Shown here: positions 26,800 to 37,600 of the stretch, in pieces
How positions within the stretch are numbered: the first letter of the stretch is position 1
How the letters are laid out: each line of letters opens with the position of its first letter
Notes under the pieces: generated by a model
Database searches by the model: none
What the model saw: the letters and a program-made list of their open reading frames with translations, nothing else
Told to the model about the DNA's origin: nothing
Position numbers and translations under genes: made by a program
Source: CAYMEV01 sp964389675 [NCBI: uncultured Candidatus Sumerlaeota bacterium]
GTDB lineage: Bacteria; CAYMEV01
Length of the DNA stretch: 64,000 nt
Direction of reading: 5' to 3'
Assembly (NCBI GenBank): GCA_964389675.1
Contig: CAYMEV010000014.1
Location: forward strand, 13,103-77,102

Positions 26800-29700
26800 A
26801 TGAAGATATTCACCAAAATTCTTATTGCAGTTCTATTTTTAATACTTCTTCTCCTAAGCTTCCTGCTTTTCTTTAAGCTGGATTTCCTGATTGACAAGCC
26901 TGTCGGGATATTAAGCGACATCTTCTTTCCGGGAAGCGGATTATGGAGAGTGCATTCAGGAAATAGCGATGGAAAAGCCATTTACACGAATTATCTGGAA
27001 GAACCTGTATCAGTTATTATGGACAATTGGGGAGTCCCTCATATTTATGCAGAGGCAGAAAAAGACCTTTATTTTACTGCAGGATATATTCATTCCAGAT
27101 ACAGGTATTTTCAGATGGATATGACCAGGCGGATGGCAAGGGGGCTTTTGAGCGAAATAATTGGGGCCGGGGGGCTTGAGAGCGATAAATTTCATCTTGC
27201 CCTTGGCATGGATTACTGGGCGGGCAGGACACTTGAGGAACTGGAGGGCAATGAGGAGAACAGATACCTGGCAGAGATCCTCAATGCTTATTCAGAAGGT
27301 GTCAACCATTTCACAGCTTCAAACCATGATAATGTATCGCTTGAATATGTAATCCTGGGAGTAGACCCCTCGGAAAGAAAATGGACAAGTACTGATTCAC
27401 TGGTATTTTCAAAAGTAATGGCCAGAATGCTCTCCTGGAATTATTCTGATCTTTATAATACAAAAAGCCTTAATGCCTTCGGGAAGGAAAAATACATTGA
27501 GCTGAAGGCAGAAAGCTGTTACCAGATCCCCGTGATTGAAGGATACGGGGATTGGAAGGAATACTTTAAAAACCTTAAAGATGAAAACCCTGATGAAAAG
27601 CATGGGAAGATTGCGTCGGCTTTTATTGATGCGATAGGATCATTGCCATTTGAAAAGCAGTATCTTGAGCATGAGAAACAGCACGTATTCGGGTCTAATA
27701 ACTGGGCAATAGACAGCAGGCTCAGCTCCACCGGCTCACCGCTCCTGTGCAATGATATGCATCTTGCACGCAGTATTCCGATAATATGGTATGAAACACA
27801 TCTAGTCAACAGGCCATCAGGCCTCAATGTATATGGATACTGCCTGGCGGGGGTCCCATTTCCTATTACCGGTTTTAATGATAATATTGCATGGGGTTTT
27901 ACAAATACAGGGTTTGATGTTATAGACTGGTATTACTATGACCTGGTGGACAGCAATACTTATATAAGAAATGGCAAGGAAAGCAGGTTTACCCGCAGTT
28001 TTTACAATATTCCAGTGAGAAATGGCTCCCCGTACAGGCTTGAGGTAAGGCATACTGAAGAGGGGCCTGTCCTGAGTGATGTGCTTGAGCTGGACATTCT
28101 GGAATTCCCCGGGGCTGAAAAGATAATTGTTCCCAGGTGGACTGCATATTCTGTTACATATGAATTAAAGGCAATTCACGGGATTAACAGGTCCAGAGGC
28201 CTGGAGGACTTCAATTATTTTTCAAGTTTTTTCAGCAACCCTGCACAGAATTTCCTCTATGCCGACAGAGTGAATATTATGATGCGCCCGACCGGCAAAG
28301 TGCCGATAAGGAAGGATGGCACAGGAGAGTTTATTTATAATGGCTCTGAGGGAGCAGAATCATGGGACTCCTTTATCGGTTTTGAAGCCCTTCCCTTCAG
28401 TTTGAACCCTGAAAAAGGCTACCTTTTTTCTGCAAATCAGGTGACTGTCGGGCCTGAATACCCATATACCCTGCAGACACGCTGGGATGAGTCATACAGG
28501 CCCAGGAGGATTGACAGCCTGCTCGGCAATTCTTCTAAATATCCATTAACCCATGAGTATATGAGATATATGCAGAATGATGTATACTCAGTTCCTGCTG
28601 AATCATTCATTCCGGTAATTTTTGATGTACTTGAGGAATACCTGATTGAAAATGACGACAGGATGGTTGAAGAAGCCTTAAAAATACTGTCTGAATGGGA
28701 TTTCTTTATGCATAAGGACAGCCCTGCTCCGGCGATCTATAAGGCCTGGGAGAGCTTCTACAGCAGGGGAGTGTTCCAGGATGAATACAGCAGGCATGGG
28801 CTGTCAGGTTACCCAAAACTCGGATTCCTGGAGTACATAACCCTTAATGATGCATATTCTGAATGGTTTGATAATATAGAGACAGAAGGTATCGCTGAAT
28901 CAAGGGATGATATTATTCTGGACAGCTTTATACGGTCGGCGGATTTCCTTAAGGAGCTTTTTGACAGCGATTTCCCGGGTGACTGGATATGGGGGGATAT
29001 GCATAAAGCCGCCTATAACCATACTGCCAGGCTAACCGGGTTTCAAAGAGGGCCCTATCCTGCTGGCGGTGACGGCCTGACAATAAATCCCGCACCATTT
29101 ACGATATCAGCCAGGCCAGGCCCAAGCACATGGGGAGCCTCCCAGCGCCTGATTGTCGATCTGTCAGACCCAAAAAAGAGCTTAAGCTGTATTCCGGGAG
29201 GTCAAAGCGGGAGGATAAGCTCAAAGCATTATTCCGATCAGCTTGAAAAGCTTTATCTGAATGGGAAATACCATGATGTAAATTTCTATGATGATGAAAG
29301 CTCCTTTCCAGCAGAAAACATTGACTATGTAATTAAGCTTTTTCCCGGAAAGAAAATTCATGATTTTCACAAGCCTGCCGCTGGAATACTGTATTCTGGA
29401 ATATCTATCCTTCTCCTGATAGCCTATCTTAATCTATATAGCAGAAAATATTCCGGTCTAATGATAATCCTCATGTTTCTGATAGTTTCGGATATATTCC
29501 TCATTTCAGTTCTGGGGATGGATTTCTGGAAAGCGGTCTTTTTCTCTGTAATATTCTTTAATATGTTCCTGGGATCAAAGAGTGAAATATTTGCTTTTTC
29601 TATACTGGCAACAATGATCTCATGGTTTGGATATATAATATACTCTTTATATTTCAGTGATACCTTTGCAAATCTGGGCCATATTACCCAGGCAATTGCT

Positions 29701-29823
29701 GGTTACCGCAACGATACTGTCTCAGTTATTGTACTTATGCTCCTTTCAATATATTGCGGCATCCTGTGCGGGGTGATATCCATTATATTCAGAAGGATCT
29801 TCTACAGGTCGTTCAGAGGCTGA
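26800..29823 (+). CDS. Penicillin-acylase-family Ntn hydrolase with C-terminal membrane domain
   Basis: A 1007-residue protein. An N-terminal helix (4-24) exports or anchors it. The acylase fold begins at EEPVSVIMDNWGVPHIYAE and matures by autocleavage before Ser299 in FGSNNWAI, which becomes the nucleophile of the beta chain; the following SSTGSPLLCNDMHL and GVPFPITGFND are typical. The family hydrolyses amides such as penicillins, acyl-homoserine lactones or other acyl peptides. Unusually, about 145 residues at the C-terminus hold five predicted transmembrane helices, making a roughly 200-residue extension over the common 800. The gene is 1 nt from the kinase that follows, so the pair is co-expressed. 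Substrate unknown. Confidence 0.88.
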   Translation: MKIFTKILIAVLFLILLLLSFLLFFKLDFLIDKPVGILSDIFFPGSGLWRVHSGNSDGKAIYTNYLEEPVSVIMDNWGVPHIYAEAEKDLYFTAGYIHSRYRYFQMDMTRRMARGLLSEIIGAGGLESDKFHLALGMDYWAGRTLEELEGNEENRYLAEILNAYSEGVNHFTASNHDNVSLEYVILGVDPSERKWTSTDSLVFSKVMARMLSWNYSDLYNTKSLNAFGKEKYIELKAESCYQIPVIEGYGDWKEYFKNLKDENPDEKHGKIASAFIDAIGSLPFEKQYLEHEKQHVFGSNNWAIDSRLSSTGSPLLCNDMHLARSIPIIWYETHLVNRPSGLNVYGYCLAGVPFPITGFNDNIAWGFTNTGFDVIDWYYYDLVDSNTYIRNGKESRFTRSFYNIPVRNGSPYRLEVRHTEEGPVLSDVLELDILEFPGAEKIIVPRWTAYSVTYELKAIHGINRSRGLEDFNYFSSFFSNPAQNFLYADRVNIMMRPTGKVPIRKDGTGEFIYNGSEGAESWDSFIGFEALPFSLNPEKGYLFSANQVTVGPEYPYTLQTRWDESYRPRRIDSLLGNSSKYPLTHEYMRYMQNDVYSVPAESFIPVIFDVLEEYLIENDDRMVEEALKILSEWDFFMHKDSPAPAIYKAWESFYSRGVFQDEYSRHGLSGYPKLGFLEYITLNDAYSEWFDNIETEGIAESRDDIILDSFIRSADFLKELFDSDFPGDWIWGDMHKAAYNHTARLTGFQRGPYPAGGDGLTINPAPFTISARPGPSTWGASQRLIVDLSDPKKSLSCIPGGQSGRISSKHYSDQLEKLYLNGKYHDVNFYDDESSFPAENIDYVIKLFPGKKIHDFHKPAAGILYSGISILLLIAYLNLYSRKYSGLMIILMFLIVSDIFLISVLGMDFWKAVFFSVIFFNMFLGSKSEIFAFSILATMISWFGYIIYSLYFSDTFANLGHITQAIAGYRNDTVSVIVLMLLSIYCGILCGVISIIFRRIFYRSFRG

Positions 29824-29824
29824 A

Positions 29825-32800
29825 ATGAAGCGATATATAGGAGTTGCCGACAGATACGAGATTATTGATCTGATAGGCAAGGGAGGAATGGGTGAGGTCT
29901 ACAGGGTTTCCGACAGGTTCAATAATGATTCCCCGGCGGCATTAAAGATCATCTCCAGCGATATAAAGATTCCAAATACTAAACTGCTGAAAAACGAGTT
30001 CTTATTATTGTCGATGCTTGCCCACCCTAATCTTATAAAGGTATATGAACTGGGATTTTACAGCAGGGAGATGCAATATATCTATTATACAATGGAGTAT
30101 ATAGACCAGAAGAATCTGGATGCAGTCCTTCCCCTGCTGGATAAGATACAGAAAGTGGAGATAATAAAACTCATACTGCATACACTTCTCTACATACACA
30201 GCAGAGGTATACTCCACCTGGACATGAAACCGAAGAATATACTGATACCTCCTGAAAAGTCCATGAACAGGCTTAAAATAATTGACTTCGGTCTTTCAGA
30301 GCTGAAGATAAATTCCCAGAATCTTAATACTTCGAAGGGCTCTCTTGCATTTATTGCACCTGAAGTGCTTGCAAGGGAAAAGGGGATAGATGAGAGGGCA
30401 GACCTTTTCTCACTTGGAGCATTGATATTGAGGATGTACAGCCAGAAGATGTTCAGGCTGTACGCAATGAAAGACCAGAGCATAAAAGGTCTTCTTGTAA
30501 GGCATATACCACCGAAGCTTGTAAAGTTCGTTGAGAAGCTCCTGTATATAAACAGGAACAACAGGTTCCAGAAGACAGCTGAAGCGCTGAATTACTTCAT
30601 GGACCTTATGAACCTGAGCCCGTATGTGCTTAGCAAGGATGACTATATAGATATTTTGAGCAGGAATCCCCAGTACAGCCTGGATGAAAGAATAAAAAGG
30701 GTCCTGGATGCAATTGAGCTTAAAAATGCCAGAAAGATACTGGTCTATGGAATAAATGGGACAGGCAAAACAAGATTCCTTAAGGAACTTGAACTGCATT
30801 TGAGAATGAAAAACTATAAGACATTCTTTATCGGAAAGGGCATTAATTCATCGTTTAAGTATAACCTGATATCAGAACTCAGCATGCAGGGCATAATAAC
30901 AGCTGAAGAAAAGGAGGCCATAGACAGCGAGATATCCAATCTCATCAGGGGATATTCCTCATCGCAGATCGCAAATCTGAAGAAAATTATAGCCTATAAG
31001 CTTGCGGATTTTCTTGAGGATAAGCTGAATGACGCAGTCCTTCTTGTCGACGACCTTAACCTTATACACAAGCATGAGGGCGATATTATAAAGCATATGC
31101 TGCCATTGCCCGGGCTGTATATGTCTGCTGTAATGACCAGGAGCAGGTCAAAACCGCTCCGGGGCTATGACCTGAGTATCTGTATGAAAAACCTCTCTCA
31201 GCAGGAGACTGGAAAGTTCGTTTCTCTCTGTCTTGGCCTCAGGGATATAAATCCAAAAAGCGTATCAGAAATTTCTGTCTCTACAGGAGGAAATCCCAAA
31301 AAGATAAAGGACTATCTGTATGCTTCATTGAGCCGCGGATTTAATGATACATCAGAAGGCCTTGTCCTGAGCATGCCTGCAGAGATTAAAGTGCAGAAAG
31401 AGATCGATCTTCACGACAGCATCCTGGATTTCAGGCTGAAAAGACTTCTGCCTGAAGAGCAATTGATATTGTTCATACTTGATAAATTCCCGGCTCCGCT
31501 TGATATTAGGGAGATAAAGGTAATTTCCGGTAAAGACGGCAGGGATGTAGAATATGCACTAAAAAAGATGCAGAAATTAGGGCTGGTGGACAATATTCAG
31601 GATAAATTCTCATCAGCATACCCTGTGCCGGAAAGCTGCCATGAAAAAAATATAAGCAAGGCTTCCATGAAGGATATGTTTGTAAAGATGTCAGGATTTA
31701 TATCTGATAAACCGGATGATTATAACCCTTATAAGATCATGTATATATATAATGGCATAAACAGCCCGTCTGCGGGTTTCGAGCAGATTTTAAAAATAGC
31801 AGTCAGGCTCTACCGGTCCGGCAATCCCTATAATTCGCTTGATGTATTGAATTACCTTATAAAGGAGTACAGGAAGAACAAACCGGACAGCACTCCTGAT
31901 AATATATACTTCAATATAATTACCCCTACCCGCTATTTTGAAAAGCCGATTGAGTTCAGCCTGCTTAACCTGGGCCTCCTCAAGGCAGAGCTTTTAAGGT
32001 TTACAGGCAGTTACAGGGCTTCAAACAGGCTGCTTATGAGGCTTTTGAAAGAAAAACCCGGGAATGAAGCGAAATGGAATATTAAATACAATATTGCAAG
32101 AAACCATGTAAACCTCCATGATTTTGAAGAAGCTCTGATTGTGCTGGACGAAATAATGGCAGAAATTGATGATATAGATAATATATACTTTTTTCAGAGT
32201 GTCTCCCAGAAATGCTGGATTTACATACAGCGCGGAAATCTTGACAAATGCGAATCCCTTCTGAGCAGTTTCTATAAAGTGATCGATGATATGCCCTCAA
32301 CGCTAAAAATGATTCAGTCTGCCATATACTACAGCAGGGCAAAATATGATGATGCCATAAAGGTACTTCTGGAGATATGCAGTGAAAAAAGCCGGCTTAT
32401 TGACAATAATACACTGTCCAAGGTTTATAATAACCTTGGTATATTATACAAACTCAAAAACAGGTTCGATAAAAGCAAGGAATTCTTTAAAAAAAGCTAT
32501 GAAATAAAAAAAGCAATGGGCGATTATGAAAGCCTTGCAAAGACCTATAATAATATGGGCAGTATTTATCTTTCTGAATATGACCTTAATACCGCCTATA
32601 CTTATTATAAGAAAGCCTTAAAATCTGCTGAATTTGTAGGAGACAGGGCAAGTACCATGAGTGCCTCCATTAATGTTGCAAATCTGTATATCATGTTCGG
32701 GGATCCATATCAGGCTCTAAATCAACTCAATAAGATCCTGCCGGGAGCAATATCTGAAAACGACCAGGATATCCTGTTTCACATATATATAAATGCACTT

Positions 32801-33619
32801 GATGCAATGATCCTGCAGAATAAGATAAGCAGAGCATATTATTATCTGGGTCTGATCAGTGAGATAGCAGAAAATACAAATAAGGAGCTGTTTTTCTTTC
32901 ATCATAAAATCAATCTTTTCTACCTGTCAATGATCTCCCTTGACCTCAAAACTGCCAGAGCTGCTCTTTCTGAACTCAGCAATGATCCTTCAATAAGGCA
33001 GTTATCCGGAATTTTCAGCAGATTTACTGCAATGCTTTTAGATTTTACAATGCTCAGATCTCTTACAGTGCCTGATTTTGAAAAATATGCATCAGAAATG
33101 ACAGAAAGATACCTTAATCTTTATGCAAAGAACGATAATATAAATAATTTACTGATAAAGTACTCTCTGTGCCTGCTGATCATGACAGGCAAATCCCGTG
33201 CCCTGATGAAGGCAGATGAAAAAGAAAGCCATATCCTCCTAAAAAAGAACAGGAAGCTGTATGATACCATGGCAGAATTATACAGCATGAGAAATTCAGA
33301 TGATGCAGGCAGGCCTTTTCTGCTTTTTCACAAAGCTGCCAGGTCCATGGACGGTGAAAGAGAAAAGCTGTCTTTAAGCATCAGTTCTGTATTAAAGCTT
33401 CTTTCAGAGCTTGATCATATCTATATAACGGTACTGCCGTTCATATATTACAAATTATATGTTTTTTGCCGGGACCGGGGATTTATGCAGGAGGCTGAAA
33501 GGATAAAATCAATTATTGCAGCAATTGCTGATAAGAGGATAAGCGTGCACTCCGAGGAGAAAAGGGATCAAATAAAAAAAAGCAGCCTTTTCAGCCTTTT
33601 AGCTGATCTTAAAAGCTGA
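29825..33619 (+). CDS. Ser/Thr protein kinase with ATPase and TPR domains
   Basis: A 1264-residue cytosolic signalling protein. The kinase domain (about 8-265) has the glycine loop IGKGGMGEVY (17-26), Lys41, the catalytic loop HLDMKPKN with Asp133 (the usual Arg before Asp is Leu, a non-RD kinase), and DFG at 154-156. An AAA/STAND-like ATPase follows with P-loop GINGTGKT (309-316) and a Walker B-like VLLVDDLNL. The rest is helical TPR, best seen in repeats such as NNLGILYKLKNRFDKSKEFF (about 865-960). This matches the large family of kinase-ATPase-TPR regulators. The gene lies 1 nt after the acylase, and the S33 hydrolase follows. Confidence 0.9.
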   Translation: MKRYIGVADRYEIIDLIGKGGMGEVYRVSDRFNNDSPAALKIISSDIKIPNTKLLKNEFLLLSMLAHPNLIKVYELGFYSREMQYIYYTMEYIDQKNLDAVLPLLDKIQKVEIIKLILHTLLYIHSRGILHLDMKPKNILIPPEKSMNRLKIIDFGLSELKINSQNLNTSKGSLAFIAPEVLAREKGIDERADLFSLGALILRMYSQKMFRLYAMKDQSIKGLLVRHIPPKLVKFVEKLLYINRNNRFQKTAEALNYFMDLMNLSPYVLSKDDYIDILSRNPQYSLDERIKRVLDAIELKNARKILVYGINGTGKTRFLKELELHLRMKNYKTFFIGKGINSSFKYNLISELSMQGIITAEEKEAIDSEISNLIRGYSSSQIANLKKIIAYKLADFLEDKLNDAVLLVDDLNLIHKHEGDIIKHMLPLPGLYMSAVMTRSRSKPLRGYDLSICMKNLSQQETGKFVSLCLGLRDINPKSVSEISVSTGGNPKKIKDYLYASLSRGFNDTSEGLVLSMPAEIKVQKEIDLHDSILDFRLKRLLPEEQLILFILDKFPAPLDIREIKVISGKDGRDVEYALKKMQKLGLVDNIQDKFSSAYPVPESCHEKNISKASMKDMFVKMSGFISDKPDDYNPYKIMYIYNGINSPSAGFEQILKIAVRLYRSGNPYNSLDVLNYLIKEYRKNKPDSTPDNIYFNIITPTRYFEKPIEFSLLNLGLLKAELLRFTGSYRASNRLLMRLLKEKPGNEAKWNIKYNIARNHVNLHDFEEALIVLDEIMAEIDDIDNIYFFQSVSQKCWIYIQRGNLDKCESLLSSFYKVIDDMPSTLKMIQSAIYYSRAKYDDAIKVLLEICSEKSRLIDNNTLSKVYNNLGILYKLKNRFDKSKEFFKKSYEIKKAMGDYESLAKTYNNMGSIYLSEYDLNTAYTYYKKALKSAEFVGDRASTMSASINVANLYIMFGDPYQALNQLNKILPGAISENDQDILFHIYINALDAMILQNKISRAYYYLGLISEIAENTNKELFFFHHKINLFYLSMISLDLKTARAALSELSNDPSIRQLSGIFSRFTAMLLDFTMLRSLTVPDFEKYASEMTERYLNLYAKNDNINNLLIKYSLCLLIMTGKSRALMKADEKESHILLKKNRKLYDTMAELYSMRNSDDAGRPFLLFHKAARSMDGEREKLSLSISSVLKLLSELDHIYITVLPFIYYKLYVFCRDRGFMQEAERIKSIIAAIADKRISVHSEEKRDQIKKSSLFSLLADLKS

Positions 33620-33655
33620 TTGGCCAGCCAGAATATTATTCAAGGAGAAATCCAT

Positions 33656-34558
33656 ATGGCAGATTCAAAAGAAAACGACCGGAAGAAAATTGGAAAGACA
33701 GAGGAAGGTTACCTCGAAGTTACAGGGGGAAAGGTCTGGTACCGGATCCTTGGCTCTGATAAAAAAAAGATGCCGCTTATTGTAGTGCACGGCGGTCCAG
33801 GTGCAACTCATGATTATCTTGAGACGATTGGAGACCTTTCCGCCCAGAGGCCGGTTGTTTTCTATGATCAGCTCGGGTCCGGGAATTCAGACAGGCCCAT
33901 GGATAAAAGCCTGTATGCAGTGCCCAGGTTCGTTGATGAACTTGACAGGCTGATAAAAAAAACAGGATGCAGAAAGGCCTTTCTTCTGGGTTCTTCATGG
34001 GGAACAATGATTATATCAAAATTTATGGAAAAAGGCAGTGAGAATGTTGCCGGGATAATATTCTCCGGCCCGGCGATAAGCTCAAAAATGTTCACCAGGG
34101 ATGCAAGAAGTCTTATAAAAAAACTTCCGGAAGATTCTCAGAAGGCAATTTACGAGGGTGAAAAAAAGGGTGAATACAATGATGAATATCAGAGGGCAAT
34201 GCTTCTTTACTACAGCAAATTCCTTTGCATGCTCGAACCTTATCCGGACTGCCTTAAAAGGACGCTTGAGAAGATGGCCCCGTTTGTTTATGAATATATG
34301 TGGGGGCCCAGCGAGTTTACATGCACTGGCACATTAAAGGATTTTGACGGAATTGAAAGCATAAAAAGGATAAAAGTGCCGGTATTGTTCACCTGCGGCA
34401 GATATGATGAAGCCACTCCACAAACGACCAGGTACTACTCAGACCAGATCCCGGGATCAAAGGTAGTAATCTTTGAAAATGCCTCCCATTCTCACCATCT
34501 TGAAAAAAGAGACGAGTATAATAAATGTATTATGGATTTTTTGTCTGAAATAGACTGA
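33656..34558 (+). CDS. Proline iminopeptidase-family alpha/beta hydrolase (S33)
   Basis: A 300-residue alpha/beta hydrolase of the L-amino-acid amidase/proline iminopeptidase type. The oxyanion region is VVHGGPGATHDY, FYDQLGSGNSDRP is diagnostic of the family, the nucleophile Ser is in GSSWGT, and Asp/His come from CGRYDEATP and ASHSHHLE. The start is the ATG at 33656, because AAGGAGA stands 7 nt before it; upstream alternatives lack a site. It lies 36 bp after the kinase and probably shares its transcript. The family often cleaves N-terminal proline from short peptides; in this locus it could act on peptide products of the acylase, which is only inference. Confidence 0.9.
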   Translation: MADSKENDRKKIGKTEEGYLEVTGGKVWYRILGSDKKKMPLIVVHGGPGATHDYLETIGDLSAQRPVVFYDQLGSGNSDRPMDKSLYAVPRFVDELDRLIKKTGCRKAFLLGSSWGTMIISKFMEKGSENVAGIIFSGPAISSKMFTRDARSLIKKLPEDSQKAIYEGEKKGEYNDEYQRAMLLYYSKFLCMLEPYPDCLKRTLEKMAPFVYEYMWGPSEFTCTGTLKDFDGIESIKRIKVPVLFTCGRYDEATPQTTRYYSDQIPGSKVVIFENASHSHHLEKRDEYNKCIMDFLSEID

Positions 34559-34667
34559 TAATATTTGACAGGGATTTTTTTCATTGTAAAAAAACTCTAA
34601 GCATTTATATATGCATAAAGGGTATATAAGTCAGCAGAAAGCAATACATAATCAAGAAGGTCAGTAT

Positions 34668-37600
34668 ATGGGCAGAGAAGCCGGGATAAACAATCCAAGC
34701 AATGATGAGAAGGAGTATATGCTTTCTGATATAATAAGCATTGCTGAGCTGCAGGGCCTGGTTGACAATTATTTTAATCTGGCCGGCATCAGCACTGCCA
34801 TAATAGACAAGGGCGGTTATGTCATCGTATCTGCAGGATATCAGGAGGTCTGCCAGAGATACTACAGAAATCACCCTGAAACATTGAAAAGATGCCTTCT
34901 AAGTGATAAGAATATAAGGGATGATTTAAAAAGGGGTGAATACCAGCTCTATAAATGCAGTAATGGCCTGTGGAATGCATTTACTCCAATTTATATCGAG
35001 GGTTCCAGCATTGCAAATCTTTTTCTTGGTCAGTTCTTTTTTGAAGATGATGAAATAGACCCTGATGTGATACTCAAAACTGCAGAAATATGCGGTTTTA
35101 ACAGGGGTGAGTATCAAAATGCACTCAAAAAAGTACCCAGGATAAGCCACGAAAAATTTGAATCAGCTGTAAAATTCCATGTCGAGATGGCTGGATTGAT
35201 TTCCAGCCTTGGCAATAAGAATATCGGCCTTTCAAAGACTCTTTCTCAAAGGGAATCTCTGCTTGAATCATTGAGGCAGAGTGAGGCAAAATTCCGCAGA
35301 TATATTGATAATGCACCAAACGGTATATTCATTACGGACAGGCATGGCATATTTAAGGAGGTAAACAGGACTGCCTGCGATATAACCGGCTACACAGAGG
35401 ATGAACTTGTGGGCAACAGCATGATGATCATGGTGCCCAGGTCCGAGCATGGCATTGTAAAGGAGCATATAGCAAAGCTGAATGAGTTCGGCAGGACATA
35501 TGTCGAGATACCCTTTATCCATAAAGATGGCAATATCAAAGTATGGAGCGTCGATTCCATATGTATCTCTGAGAATTCCTATGCCGGTTTTACCAGGGAT
35601 ATCACTGAAAGGAAAAAGTCGCAGGAAAGGGTAGAAAAACTTGCTGATGATTATGAAAAGTTATTTAACGGACTCCAGGAGGCAATGTTTCTTATCAGGG
35701 TAAAGAAGGGTCCTGAGTTTATATTCATCAGGGCCAATACACGTTTCCAGAAAAAGACAGGCATTCCCCTCTCAGACATAACAGGAAAGACTCCTGCAGC
35801 TCTTGCAGGAGAGAAGCTCGGGAAACAGATGGAAAGACGATTTCAGGTATGCCTGAGAAAAAAAGAGCCATATTCATTCGAGGAAAAGGTAAGCCTGCCT
35901 GACGGGGAGCATATATGGCTGACCACACTGAATCCTGTGATTTCAGAAGGGCAGGTGAATTACATAATCGGCAATTCGTTTGATATTACAGTAAATAAAT
36001 CCGCTGAGGAATCATTAAAAAGAGAGCTTCGTTTTGAACGTTTCATCGCTGAAATATCATCTGATCTGATCAATGCCTCACCTGAAAATATTGCCAGCAT
36101 TATAAATTCAATGCTCGAGAAGGCATGCGCTTTCTTCGGTGTTGACAGGGGTTATATATACAGGTTTTCTGATAATGGTACAGGGATGAAGAAGATATAT
36201 GAGTACTGCAGTGATGATTATCACAGCGAAGAGGGAATTGAAAGGACTGTTGAGGATTATCCATGGTGGTCAACACAGATTAAGGGCCATGATCATATCT
36301 ATATTGAGGATATTGATGAAATGCCGGATGAAGCCAGTATTGAGAAAAGGGTCTTCTCTGACCAGAAGATAAAAACCCTGCTTAATATCCTCATAAAAAA
36401 AGGCGGTTCAACCATTGGATTTTTCGGATTTGATTCCGTTTTCAGGGTAAAAAAATGGACAAAGGAGCAGATCTCGCTCATGTCCGTCATAGCGGGCAGG
36501 GTTTTCGACGCCCTGACTAAAAACAGCATGGAATTGGAGCTTATCAGGTCAAAGGAAATAGCTGTTGCTGCCAATAAAGCAAAGAGCGATTTTCTTGCCA
36601 ATATATCACATGAGATAAGGACCCCGCTGAATGGGATCATAGGCTTTGTCGACCTGCTTATGGCGACTGAACTTGGAGAGATCCAGAAGCAATATCTTGA
36701 GAATGTCAGTGTTTCTGCAAGATCACTTCTTGAGATCCTGAATGATATACTGGATTTTTCAAAGATAGAGGCAGGAAAACTGCTTCTTAATGAGCAGAAG
36801 ACAGACCTTATCTCTCTTATCGAAAATGCAATTGATATTACAAAGTACAGTGCAGAGAAGAAGGGCCTGGAGCTCCTGATGAATATAAGGCCTGATACTC
36901 CCAGGTTTATTCATATTGACAGCCTCAGGCTCAAGCAGATACTTGTCAATCTTCTAAGCAATGCCATAAAATTTACAGAAAAAGGGGAAGTTGAGCTTCT
37001 TGTATACCCTGTATTTTCCAGAGACAGCAAAGGAAGGGCAAAATTCTGTTTTTCAGTAAGGGATACAGGCATAGGCATATCCTGCGAAGATCAGGGGAAA
37101 CTATTTTCTGATTTCTTCCAGGCTGATTCAACCACCACAAAAAAATATGGAGGCTCAGGGCTGGGCTTATCGATCTCAAACAGCCTTCTTGAGAAGATGG
37201 GTTCATCTCTGAATGTCTCAAGTGCCCTGAATAAGGGAAGCACATTCTCCTTCAGCATTGAAAGCAGATATGAAAATGATGAAGATGATAAATGCCCGGA
37301 TCTTAAGGGCTTGAAAAATATAATGGTAATAGATGACAATGATTCAGGCTTAAGGATTATTGAAAATATGCTGAAACACCTTAATTTAACCTGTGAAACA
37401 TATACAGACCCGGGAAAATGCATAAAACGATTGAAAGAGTCCGTGCAATTTGACCTTATCCTTCTGGATTTCAATATGCCGTCCTTAAATGGCATAGAAA
37501 TGGCAGAAAGGATAAGGCAGGAGACCGGCATAAATTACGATAAATGCCCTGTTGCCATTATGTTCTCAAGCAGGGAGGAAAGTGAGAATTACTATTATTG

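Noticed and set aside
34565-34600. TTGACAGG before the hybrid kinase as a third copy of the shared promoter type
   Set aside because: No TATAAA or similar -10 at the matching distance.
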